A stretch of 61,530 bases of DNA. Source: an uncultured Acidobacteriota bacterium. GTDB lineage: Bacteria > Acidobacteriota > Terriglobia > Bryobacterales > Bryobacteraceae. Below the pieces are notes generated by a model that did no database searches, had not been told where the DNA came from, and saw only the letters and a list, made by a program, of their open reading frames with translations. Positions 6,549 to 14,264 of this stretch are shown here, piece by piece (position 1 is the stretch's first letter; each line of letters opens with the position of its first letter). Location of the stretch: NCBI GenBank assembly GCA_900696665.1, contig CAADGY010000187.1, positions 1 to 61,530 of the forward strand, given 5' to 3'. The position numbers and the translations under genes are program-made.

Positions 6549-8190
6549 TTCCCTGGTGGAAATCCGTCTGGAAGACTATCTGAGATTCCTCGACAATTTC
6601 ACGGCGTTTTGTGTCGTGCCGCTGGTTGTCTGGATTTTCGTTAGCGGGCTCGACGATCTGTTGATTGCTCTTGCTTTTCTTTACTCCTGGCTGCGCAAAC
6701 TGCGCCCGCCGGTGACGGATTCTCAACTTCGGTCCGAACCCGAGAAGAGGATTGCCATTCTGGTTGCGCTCTGGCAGGAGCACGAAGTGATAGGCAGCAT
6801 GATCCGGCACAACGCCGCCTCCCTCGAATATTCCAATTACGACTTCTTTCTCTGCACCTATCCGAACGACGAAGAAACCGTGGCCGCCGTGGCGGAACTA
6901 GAGGACAGTTTCCCGAATGTCCATCTGGCAATCTGCCCGCACGACGGGCCGACGTCGAAATCGGACTGTCTGAACTGGGTCTATCAGAATCTGCTCCTCT
7001 TTGAGCAGCAGAGGCAAGTACGCTTCGAAATTCTCGTCATTCACGACGCCGAAGATGTCATCCACCCCGCCGCTCTGAAGTTGATAAATTATTACTCCCG
7101 CGAATGGGAGATGATTCAGGTGCCGGTGCTGCCGTTGAGGACCTCTCTATTCGACTTGACCCACGGTGTGTACTGCGACGAATTCGCCGAATACCAGATC
7201 AAAGACATTCCGGCCCGCCAGACCCTGGGGGGATTTATACCGTCGAACGGTGTGGGCGCGGGGTTCCGCCGCGACACAATCGAAAAGCTCGCATCGTGTT
7301 CGAGCAACCGGGTCTTCGAACCCGAATGCTTGACTGAAGACTATGAGATCGGGCTCAGGCTCCATGAACTCGGCTGCCGTCAATTATTCGTTCCGGTTCA
7401 ATTCCAGGGACCGGAGCCGATGGCCACCAGAGAATTCTTCCCGCGTACATTCCGCTCCGCCTTACAGCAGCGCACCCGCTGGATTACTGGAATCGCGCTA
7501 CAAAGCTGGGAGCGCCATGGGTGGCGGGGCGGGGTCCGTCGCGCCTTCTGGTTCTGGCGGGATCGCAAAGGTGTCGTGGGGAATCCCCTCAGTGCATTTG
7601 CCAACCTGTTGTTGTTGTATGTGCTTCTAACCTGGGCCGCGGGACACACCCCCGCAGTTCTCAGGTCCGAGGCAATACCACCTTTCGCAATGCTGCTGCT
7701 GCCGTGCACGTTGTTTTTCCAGATATTCCAACTGGTGTTCCGTACCGTGTGCGCGACGCGAATCTATGGACCCGCCTTCGCGGCTGGTGTCCTGGTTCGT
7801 AGCACATGGGCCAACGTCATCAACTCCATTGCAACCGTTCTGGCTCTCCACCGCTACATGCGTGCGAAATGGAGACGCGAGCCTCTTCGGTGGCTCAAAA
7901 CCGAGCACACCTATCCTTCCCTGGCATCGCTTACACAGGCGCTGGCAGGCTTTATGCCGATCGATATCGACGAGGTTCCGGCCGGAGTACTGCGGGCTCT
8001 GCCCGCACACCTGGTCGAAAAATGGCACATACTCCCCTTTAAGGTCGCCGCCGGATCCTTGCATCTCGCCGGCCCCCATCCGCCGCCGGAAGGCTTTCAG
8101 GCCGACATCAGGCGGTTCACGAACCTGCGTATCCGGTTCCATCTTGTTGATGAGTTCGACTTCGAGGAATTGAAGCAACGCCTGGGGTAA
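6526..8190 (+). CDS. NfrB-like membrane glycosyltransferase (GT2) with C-terminal MshEN/GspE-N-like domain
   Basis: An N-terminal membrane helix (residues 25-50) precedes a GT2 domain beginning at about residue 70. That domain has a D-x-D-like HDAEDVIHP, the acceptor motif TEDYEIG and the processive-type QQRTRW motif. Several more membrane helices follow at residues 335-430. The last 90 residues (IDIDEVPAGVLRALPAHLVE onward) resemble the MshEN/GspE N-terminal domain found in E. coli NfrB, where it binds cyclic di-GMP. The role is probably export or synthesis of an envelope polysaccharide. The start is uncertain: TTG 6526 and GTG 6556 are both in frame, and an in-frame stop lies at 6514. Confidence 0.75.
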   Translation: MPRSSPLLSLVEIRLEDYLRFLDNFTAFCVVPLVVWIFVSGLDDLLIALAFLYSWLRKLRPPVTDSQLRSEPEKRIAILVALWQEHEVIGSMIRHNAASLEYSNYDFFLCTYPNDEETVAAVAELEDSFPNVHLAICPHDGPTSKSDCLNWVYQNLLLFEQQRQVRFEILVIHDAEDVIHPAALKLINYYSREWEMIQVPVLPLRTSLFDLTHGVYCDEFAEYQIKDIPARQTLGGFIPSNGVGAGFRRDTIEKLASCSSNRVFEPECLTEDYEIGLRLHELGCRQLFVPVQFQGPEPMATREFFPRTFRSALQQRTRWITGIALQSWERHGWRGGVRRAFWFWRDRKGVVGNPLSAFANLLLLYVLLTWAAGHTPAVLRSEAIPPFAMLLLPCTLFFQIFQLVFRTVCATRIYGPAFAAGVLVRSTWANVINSIATVLALHRYMRAKWRREPLRWLKTEHTYPSLASLTQALAGFMPIDIDEVPAGVLRALPAHLVEKWHILPFKVAAGSLHLAGPHPPPEGFQADIRRFTNLRIRFHLVDEFDFEELKQRLG

Positions 8191-8207
8191 ACTGACGAGA
8201 ACACACT

Positions 8208-9236
8208 ATGAAGGCCGTTCGCATCCACCAACACGGCGGGCCGGAAGTTCTCATTCAGGAAGACATCCCGGAGCCACAGATCCGGCCCGATGAAATTCTG
8301 TTGCGGGTACGTGCGGTTTCGCTGAATCATCTCGACCTGTTTGTGCGCGCCGGCATTCCCGGACAGAAGTTCGCGATGCCGCATATTTTAGGCAGCGACA
8401 TCGCCGGTGAAGTGCTGGAGACCGGCGCGCTCACCGGCAGAATCAAGCCTGGCCAGCGCGTCCTGCTCTCACCGGGGCTGAGTTGCCGCCAGTGCGAGCG
8501 ATGTGTTTCGGGCAGCGACAATCGCTGCGCGCGGTACACGCTTTTGGGTTCTGGTATTCCGGGTGGATACCGGGAACTTATGGCCGTGCCGGAGTACGCC
8601 GCCATACCCATCCCGGACGATCTCAGCTTTGAGGACGCGGCGGCGGTCCCGCTGGTTTTTCTAACGGCGTGGCATATGTTGTTCAGCCGCGCACGCCTGG
8701 AGGCCGGGGAAGACGTCCTGGTTCTGGCTGCATCCAGCGGCGTGGGGTCGGCTGCGGTTCAGATCGCCAAGCTCTTCCACTGCCGGGTGATCGCAACCGC
8801 CGGAAGCGATGACAAAAGGGCAAAGGCTGCTGAACTCGGCGCGGATCTGACGATTGACCACTACCGCCAGGACATCTCCGCCGAAGTGAAAAAGTTCACA
8901 AACAGGCGCGGAGTCGACGTAGTATTCGAACATGTGGGCGAGGCAACCTGGCCCAAGAGCATGGAAAGCCTGGCCGCCGGAGGCCGCCTCGTGACGTGTG
9001 GGGCCACCACGGGCTTCGATGCGAAGATTGATCTGCGGTATCTCTTTTTCAAACAACAGAGCGTGCTTGGTTCGTTCATGGGCCCCCTCGGCGACCTGCA
9101 TCGAGTGCTGCGATTCGTTTTCCGGAAACAATTAAGACCCGTTGTCGACAAGGTGCTTCCTCTGTCGGCTGTTCGTGAAGCGCATGAACGGTTGGAAAAC
9201 AAGGAGCAGTTCGGCAAAATCGTCCTTGTGCCCTGA
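8208..9236 (+). CDS. Zinc-containing MDR alcohol dehydrogenase / quinone oxidoreductase
   Basis: A 342-residue medium-chain dehydrogenase/reductase. The GroES-like half includes the catalytic-site region GSDIAGEVLETG and the structural zinc lobe CRQCERCVSGSDNRC near residues 90-105. The Rossmann half has ASSGVGSAAVQIAK near residue 175, the NADPH-binding motif. The C-terminal ENKEQFGKIVLVP is typical of the NADPH:quinone reductase branch. It lies 17 bp after the glycosyltransferase gene and could be co-transcribed with it. The true substrate cannot be deduced. Confidence 0.85.
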   Translation: MKAVRIHQHGGPEVLIQEDIPEPQIRPDEILLRVRAVSLNHLDLFVRAGIPGQKFAMPHILGSDIAGEVLETGALTGRIKPGQRVLLSPGLSCRQCERCVSGSDNRCARYTLLGSGIPGGYRELMAVPEYAAIPIPDDLSFEDAAAVPLVFLTAWHMLFSRARLEAGEDVLVLAASSGVGSAAVQIAKLFHCRVIATAGSDDKRAKAAELGADLTIDHYRQDISAEVKKFTNRRGVDVVFEHVGEATWPKSMESLAAGGRLVTCGATTGFDAKIDLRYLFFKQQSVLGSFMGPLGDLHRVLRFVFRKQLRPVVDKVLPLSAVREAHERLENKEQFGKIVLVP

Positions 9237-9275
9237 GCCGGGTTGTTGCGCGCTTTGCGCGTTCAGCGTCCCGGC
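9237..9275. terminator. Nested GC hairpin between convergent genes
   Basis: The outer arms GCCGGG (9237-9242) and CCCGGC (9270-9275) enclose an inner hairpin CGCGC-TTT-GCGCG (9249-9261). It lies just after the MDR gene stop and before the convergent CpaE-like gene. It is a probable transcription barrier in both directions; no T-tract is present. Confidence 0.4.
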
Positions 9276-9348
9276 CCATCGAGCGGCAGCCGGCCCATCG
9301 TTGATTCGCTGGGCTTGCCGGAAATACACGAAGCTACGCCATCCCGCT

Positions 9349-10524
9349 TTAGCGCGCGGGAGCGATAGAGAAGTACTCTACAAACCGTTTTTTGGTCACC
9401 GTGTTGACCGGTGTTTTTCTTTCGAGGATGACATCGGCCAGTTTGCTGAATTGTTTTCCTAGTTCTGAGTTGCGTTCGATTTCGGTCGCGGAAGTGAGCG
9501 AGCGGTGGACGCGGTGGTAATCGTTCGGAAATGTCATGGTGACCGGCAAGCTCATGAGGTCTTCAACCTCTTCCTTCGAAATCAAGGATCTCTTGTGAAA
9601 GCGGTTAACAATCAGACTTACCCGGTCGCTAAGCTCGATGCTCTTGAGATAAGCCAGCTTCTCCCGTGCCAGGTGCAAGGAAGCGATCTCGGGCGTCGAG
9701 ACCAGAAAAATGCGCTTCGATTGCTTCATCATTTCGACCGAATACCGTTCAAGATTGCCCGAGAGGTCCGCGCAGATCACCTGATAGTTGCGCCGTGCGT
9801 AATCGCTGAGCTTTCTTACCTGAGCCGGGTCGATGCGGATATGGGGATTCAGCCCGCCTGAATGGAGCAGATCCAGCCGCCCGCGGTGTGTGACGAGTTG
9901 CGCCCATAACTCCTCTTCCAGGGCGTCGCAGTGTTCTACAGCGTCGAGAAGTGAATAGGGGTTCTCCAGCTTCAGCATGAACCGGATCATGCCTGAGTTC
10001 AGGTCAAAGTCCATCAGCAGGACCGACGTGCTCTGTTTTTCCGCGATGGCCATGCTGGTATTCAGTGCGATCGTGGACGTGCCGCACCCCGCCTTGGCCG
10101 GGAGAAACGAATACAGCAGATCGGAAGACCGGGTGGTGGGGGGGTGCTTTTCGAGGATTGCGCGAATTCGAGCCATCATCTGTTCGAACTCGTTCAGGTT
10201 GACCGGCAGCGTCAGGAACTCTCTCACGCCCATGCGCATGAGTTGGAGCAAAACCTGGGGATCGCCGTAACGGCCTACCGCCACCAACTGAACTCCCGGC
10301 GATGCTTTTTCGAGCAGCGAGTGAATATCGCCCGCTTCCGCGACGTGCTCCAGACTGATAAACACGACTTCCGGCCCGTAGGCGCGAACACACTGAATGA
10401 GTTCAGACTCCGTGGGCTGGCGATGAAACTTGCGTCCGATGCGAAATTGCCCCAGTTCCCGCGACAGGTTTTCGAGGTGCTCTAGCACCTCGTTATCATT
10501 CGAAATCAAAGCGGCGCGTAACAT
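9349..10524 (-). CDS. CpaE-like pilus-assembly ATPase (receiver-like domain plus ParA/MinD ATPase)
   Basis: This 391-residue protein has a response-regulator-like N-terminal domain of about 115 residues, including VVFISLEHV and VREFLTLPVNLNEFE. It is followed by a deviant Walker A motif, AKAGCGTSTIALN, and LLMDFDLNSG, as in the SIMIBI ATPases of Flp/Tad pilus systems (CpaE/TadZ). Start 10524 (MLRAALISND) follows a strong AGGAGG site, so the longer frame is rejected. No other tad or cpa genes are in the window, so its partners are elsewhere or it has a solitary localisation role. A dyad, TACCCT/AGGGTA, lies at 10584-10604 upstream. Confidence 0.82.
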   Translation of the reverse strand: MLRAALISNDNEVLEHLENLSRELGQFRIGRKFHRQPTESELIQCVRAYGPEVVFISLEHVAEAGDIHSLLEKASPGVQLVAVGRYGDPQVLLQLMRMGVREFLTLPVNLNEFEQMMARIRAILEKHPPTTRSSDLLYSFLPAKAGCGTSTIALNTSMAIAEKQSTSVLLMDFDLNSGMIRFMLKLENPYSLLDAVEHCDALEEELWAQLVTHRGRLDLLHSGGLNPHIRIDPAQVRKLSDYARRNYQVICADLSGNLERYSVEMMKQSKRIFLVSTPEIASLHLAREKLAYLKSIELSDRVSLIVNRFHKRSLISKEEVEDLMSLPVTMTFPNDYHRVHRSLTSATEIERNSELGKQFSKLADVILERKTPVNTVTKKRFVEYFSIAPAR

Positions 10525-10691
10525 CCAACCTCCTCTTCCAAGCTCCAAAGTAAGGTGGAAACAGCAACGCTTCAATTGCAGGTTACCCTTAGTTTGCTAG
10601 GGTAGAAAACCTTAGACGAGCCAAAGGAGTGGCGGCTTCGAAGCCCGATCGAGGAGTGCCCCACATAGTAAAATCAAGTAGTCCAGACAAA

Positions 10692-10768
10692 GGGCGCGTA
10701 GCTCAGGTGGATAGAGCATCTGCCTTCTAAGCAGAGGGTCGCAGGTTCGAGTCCTGCCGCGCCTACCA
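10692..10768 (+). tRNA. tRNA-Arg (anticodon TCT)
   Basis: The 77-base sequence folds as a tRNA. The acceptor stem GGGCGCG pairs with CGCGCCT (one G-U pair), and the D arm contains GCTCAGGTGGATAGAGC. The anticodon stem TCTGC/GCAGA has loop CTTCTAA, with the TCT anticodon at 10726-10728. The T arm is GCAGG-TTCGAGT-CCTGC, and CCA is encoded. The apparent minus-strand protein frame across it is a common artefact of Arg tRNA genes. Confidence 0.97.
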
Positions 10769-10941
10769 CTCTCAAACCCGTTCACCGCCGTAGGCGCCGT
10801 TGCGCAGGGTGTCGCTTGAGCGGGGGCAATCTGCACGGGAGAGTCTTTCTTTGTTTCCTGACACCAGGTGCAGAGTGAGAAACCTCTTGCCAGCAGGTGT
10901 TACGATCTGTCTTAATGCACGAGCAGAAGTCCCTTTCCGAT

Positions 10942-12603
10942 ATGACGATCACTCGCCGGAACCTGATGCTGCCGGCTGCGGCTGCGGTGTTTGCCCAAAC
11001 GGGAGAGCCTTCGTGGCTGCGGCAGGTGATCGGCCGTCACGACTCCTACGTCGAGCGTCTTCTGAAGCAGCAGATCACCGATCCTCGAAACCGCTGGCGA
11101 GGCATTTTCCCCGACGAATATGGGCTGTACTTTCCGGGTACAGCGGCCGGCATCATCGACGCATTTTCGGCCGCCTACCTGCACCCCCGATCGAAATTCC
11201 ACAAGAATGCCGAACTGCCGCGGCGAATTAAGCTCGCGGCGGATCTGCTTGCGCGCGAGCAGACCAGCGACGGCAACTGGGACTTGCCGATCACCAACTT
11301 CAATTCTCCTCCTGATACGGGATTCATCGTGCGGGCACTTTGCCCGCCGGCAGTGCTTCTGAAGCGCGCGCGGGAAACCGAGATACTCGGCTGGCTTGAG
11401 CCGCTTCTTCGGGGGGCGGGAGGGGGAATGGTGAAGGGCGGCGTCCATACGCCCAACCACCGTTGGGTTATCTGCGCGGCGCTATCGCAACTGCATGAAC
11501 TATTTGGTGAGCCCGCCTATTTGAAGCGCATCGACCAATGGCTTGCGGAAGGCATCGATATCGATCCGGATGGACAATTCTCCGAGCGCAGCACCTACGT
11601 CTATAATCCGGTAACGGATAATGCGCTGACGACGATGGCGGCGAAATTAAATCGTCCGTACCTGCTCGAGCCCGTGCGTGACAACCTCGAGAGCATGTTG
11701 TACCTTCTGCATGCCGGCTACGAGGTGGTCACCGAGATCTCGCGGCGACAGGACGTGAACCAGCGAGGCGATATGGGTCCGTACTGGTTTTCACTCGCAT
11801 ATGTGGCGCGGCGCCACAAGAGCAGGGACGGCCGGTTTGAAACCCTCGCGGACCATTTCGCTCCCACGCGAGCCAGCCTGAGCGCGCTGATGGAGTACCC
11901 GGAACTGGTGTCGCCCGGGCCTCCGCACCTACCTGTTCCGGACGATTATCGCAAGAGTTTCCCACATAACCAGCTTTTTCACATCCGGCGCGGCCGCATG
12001 AGTGCCTCTATACTGGCGGGCGGACGCAACCGGTTTTTCACTTTTCGCAATGGCGACGCGGTTGTCAACGCCGTCCGTTTCGCGAGCGCGTTCTTCGGTA
12101 AGGGACAGTTCAGTGCGCCGGTCGTCGAAGAAGCGGGCAATGCATTCCGGATAAAACAGTCGCTCGAAGCGCCTTATTACCAGCCGCTTGATCCGGCAGA
12201 GCGCGTGAACCCCGATCAGTGGGGTACGACACGTCTCAAGCGCAGGCAAAGCGGGATCTGCCACCTGACGCAATCGGTTGTGATCTCGGAGCACGAAAAG
12301 GGTTTCAGGGTGCGGATTCAGTCGCAGGGCACCAAGGATGTTCCGCTCGCCGTCGAGATCAATTTCCGTGAAGGCGGCAGGTTGGAAGGCGTCGTACCAG
12401 CGCACAAGGTGACGGACGGATGGATTCTTGACTCGGGGCACGGGATCTATCGCGCAGGTTCGAATGCCATCCGGTTCGGCCCCGGAGTTCGCGCACATGC
12501 TTACACTCAGGTCCGGGGAGCCGATCCGAAACTGCCTGGTCCAAGTGTTTATTTAACTGGCAACACGCCTTTCGATCACACCATTGAATTCGAGTGTTTA
12601 TAG
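10942..12603 (+). CDS. Exported protein of unknown function, alpha/alpha-toroid plus beta-sandwich layout
   Basis: The protein has about 553 residues from the chosen start, with a twin-arginine leader (ITRRNLMLPAAAAVFAQ). The first half is helical with SDGNWDLP, GGGMVKGGVHTPNHRW and FSERSTYVYNP. These fit an alpha-toroid carbohydrate-active fold such as heparinase-type lyases. The second half is beta-rich and resembles the heparinase II/III sheet region (HIRRGRMSASILAG). Catalytic residues cannot be assigned, so polysaccharide lyase activity is only a suggestion. Start 10942 is preferred because it begins the Tat signal; 10915 is the alternative. It is followed by a second Tat-exported enzyme 8 bp downstream. 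Confidence 0.65.
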   Translation: MTITRRNLMLPAAAAVFAQTGEPSWLRQVIGRHDSYVERLLKQQITDPRNRWRGIFPDEYGLYFPGTAAGIIDAFSAAYLHPRSKFHKNAELPRRIKLAADLLAREQTSDGNWDLPITNFNSPPDTGFIVRALCPPAVLLKRARETEILGWLEPLLRGAGGGMVKGGVHTPNHRWVICAALSQLHELFGEPAYLKRIDQWLAEGIDIDPDGQFSERSTYVYNPVTDNALTTMAAKLNRPYLLEPVRDNLESMLYLLHAGYEVVTEISRRQDVNQRGDMGPYWFSLAYVARRHKSRDGRFETLADHFAPTRASLSALMEYPELVSPGPPHLPVPDDYRKSFPHNQLFHIRRGRMSASILAGGRNRFFTFRNGDAVVNAVRFASAFFGKGQFSAPVVEEAGNAFRIKQSLEAPYYQPLDPAERVNPDQWGTTRLKRRQSGICHLTQSVVISEHEKGFRVRIQSQGTKDVPLAVEINFREGGRLEGVVPAHKVTDGWILDSGHGIYRAGSNAIRFGPGVRAHAYTQVRGADPKLPGPSVYLTGNTPFDHTIEFECL

Positions 12604-12611
12604 GGGGTGTT

Positions 12612-13940
12612 ATGAACCGTCGAAGGTTCTTCCAATCTGCCGCGGGAGCCGGGGCAATATTTCACGCTGACGCCCTGGCGCTGGCCCAAGCGGCGGTCCA
12701 GTCCGTAGCAGGCCGGCCCGCGGATCTTGTCGCGCGCGACGAGGACTTTTGGCTCAACATCCGGCACGCGTTCACTGTTGATCGCAACCTGATCAACCTG
12801 AATAACGGCGGGGTATCGCCCTCTCCGCGTATCGTCATGGATACCGAAAAGAGGTATCTCGAGATCGAAAACATGACGCCATCGTATTATATGTGGCGCA
12901 TTCTTGATCCCGGAATCGAGACAGTGCGGCGGCGGCTTGCTCGCGAGTTCGGGTGTGACCCCGAAGAGATCGCCATCACGAGGAATGCGAGCGAAGCGCT
13001 CGAGATCGTGCAATTGGGGCTCGAATTGAAACCGGGCGACGAGATTCTGACGACGAACCAGGATTATCCCCGGATGATTACGACATGGCAGCAGCGCGAG
13101 CGCCGCGATGGCGTGGTGCTGAAGCAGATCAGTTTTCCTGTACCGCCACCAGGCCTCGATTATCTCGCGCAGCGCATCGAAGAGGCGATCACGCCCAAAA
13201 CGAAAGTCATCCTCATCTGCCATATCACCAACCGCACAGGTCAGATTTTTCCGGTGAAAAAGATTTGCCGGATGGCGCGCGCGCGCGGAATCGAAGTTAT
13301 CGTTGACGGCGCCCATGCATTCGGCCATTTCCCCTTCCGGCATGCGGACCTGGACTGCGATTATTACGGCTGTTCGCTTCACAAATGGATCCTTGCACCC
13401 ATCGGCACGGGATTTCTATATGTGCGCAAATCGAAAATTCCGAGCATCTGGCCGATGATGGCCGCTCCGGCATCGATGAACGAAAACATCCGCAAGTTCG
13501 AGGAAATCGGCACGCATCCGGCGTCGCAGCGCAATGCGATCACGGAGGCTCTCAATTTCCACGACAGCATCGGGGTGGAGCGGAAAGCCGAACGGCTTCG
13601 ATACCTGAGGAAGCGCTGGTCGAACAGGCTCCGAAAGCTTCCTGGCGTGAAGATTCTGAATAGCGAGGACCCCGAACAGTCCTGTGGCATCGGATTCGTC
13701 AGCGTGGACGGTTTTGATGCAACAGAACTCTCCGCCCACCTCTGGCAGCAACATCGCATTTGGACCACTGCAATTGACACCCCGGGTGAGTATCAAGGCT
13801 TGCGCATTACTCCGAATGTTTACACAACTCTCGAAGAGATCGACACATTTGCCGAAGTGATGGAGAGACTGATCCGCAAGGGCCAACTAACGGCGAGCGG
13901 ACGACATCACAACAGAGCCATAGCCGGACCGGGAGCGTAA
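12612..13940 (+). CDS. Tat-exported class V aminotransferase (isopenicillin-N-epimerase-like)
   Basis: This 442-residue PLP enzyme starts MNRRRFFQSAAGAGAIF, a twin-arginine leader, after a GGGGGTGT site. The fold-type I signatures are present: LNNGGVSPSP at the N-terminus, VDGAHAFG as the PLP-ring aspartate motif, and CSLHKWILAPIG with the Schiff-base lysine. The family includes cysteine desulfurase-like and isopenicillin N epimerase-like proteins that carry Tat signals. The substrate is unknown. It lies 8 bp after the upstream exported protein, so the two are probably one operon. A hairpin GGCGGA/TCCGCC at 13952-13973 follows the stop. Confidence 0.85.
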   Translation: MNRRRFFQSAAGAGAIFHADALALAQAAVQSVAGRPADLVARDEDFWLNIRHAFTVDRNLINLNNGGVSPSPRIVMDTEKRYLEIENMTPSYYMWRILDPGIETVRRRLAREFGCDPEEIAITRNASEALEIVQLGLELKPGDEILTTNQDYPRMITTWQQRERRDGVVLKQISFPVPPPGLDYLAQRIEEAITPKTKVILICHITNRTGQIFPVKKICRMARARGIEVIVDGAHAFGHFPFRHADLDCDYYGCSLHKWILAPIGTGFLYVRKSKIPSIWPMMAAPASMNENIRKFEEIGTHPASQRNAITEALNFHDSIGVERKAERLRYLRKRWSNRLRKLPGVKILNSEDPEQSCGIGFVSVDGFDATELSAHLWQQHRIWTTAIDTPGEYQGLRITPNVYTTLEEIDTFAEVMERLIRKGQLTASGRHHNRAIAGPGA

Positions 13941-14264
13941 CCAAGCTCTTAGGCGGACCAACGTGCATCCGCCGTAAGCGCTAACTTCAGCCGCTATGTT
14001 CCGGTTGGCCCGTGAGAGTAATCTGTGGGCGCGCCGGACGCGGTTGCGTGTGTGATCGAAATGTTCACTCGCCCGCGATTGCCGTGCCCCACCAGGCCAC
14101 GCACTCCGGCTCATAGCTTCCCTTCAACGCCAATGTGGACGTTTCCGCCAATTAAGGAGTTCATTTTCGAGCATCTTCAAAACTTGCGAAAAGTGGCGCG
14201 GATCTATTGACAGACACTCAGGAACATTTCTATCATTCACTGATCAGAGTTTCAGGAGGGAGCT
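13941..14264 (+). other. 324-bp intergenic region
   Basis: The region holds a hairpin with arms GGCGGA (13952-13957) and TCCGCC (13968-13973) just after the aminotransferase gene, without a T-run. A good promoter for the TonB receptor lies at 14207-14236. A 61-codon plus-strand frame at 14025-14210 has proline-rich, shadow-like composition and no ribosome binding site, so I do not treat it as a gene. Confidence 0.6.
14207..14236 (+). promoter_or_regulatory. Sigma-70-type promoter for the TonB-dependent receptor gene
   Basis: A consensus TTGACA (14207-14212) is followed after 18 bp by TATCAT (14231-14236), five of six matches to TATAAT. The predicted start near 14243 leaves a short leader containing AGGAGGG before the GTG at 14265. 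Confidence 0.65.

Noticed and set aside
10612..10836. Minus-strand 74-codon frame across the Arg tRNA
   Set aside because: It is the translation of the tRNA complement, a known annotation artefact, and the cloverleaf is unambiguous.
14025..14210. Plus-strand 61-codon frame before the TonB receptor
   Set aside because: Proline/arginine-rich, no ribosome binding site, and it ends at the receptor promoter.
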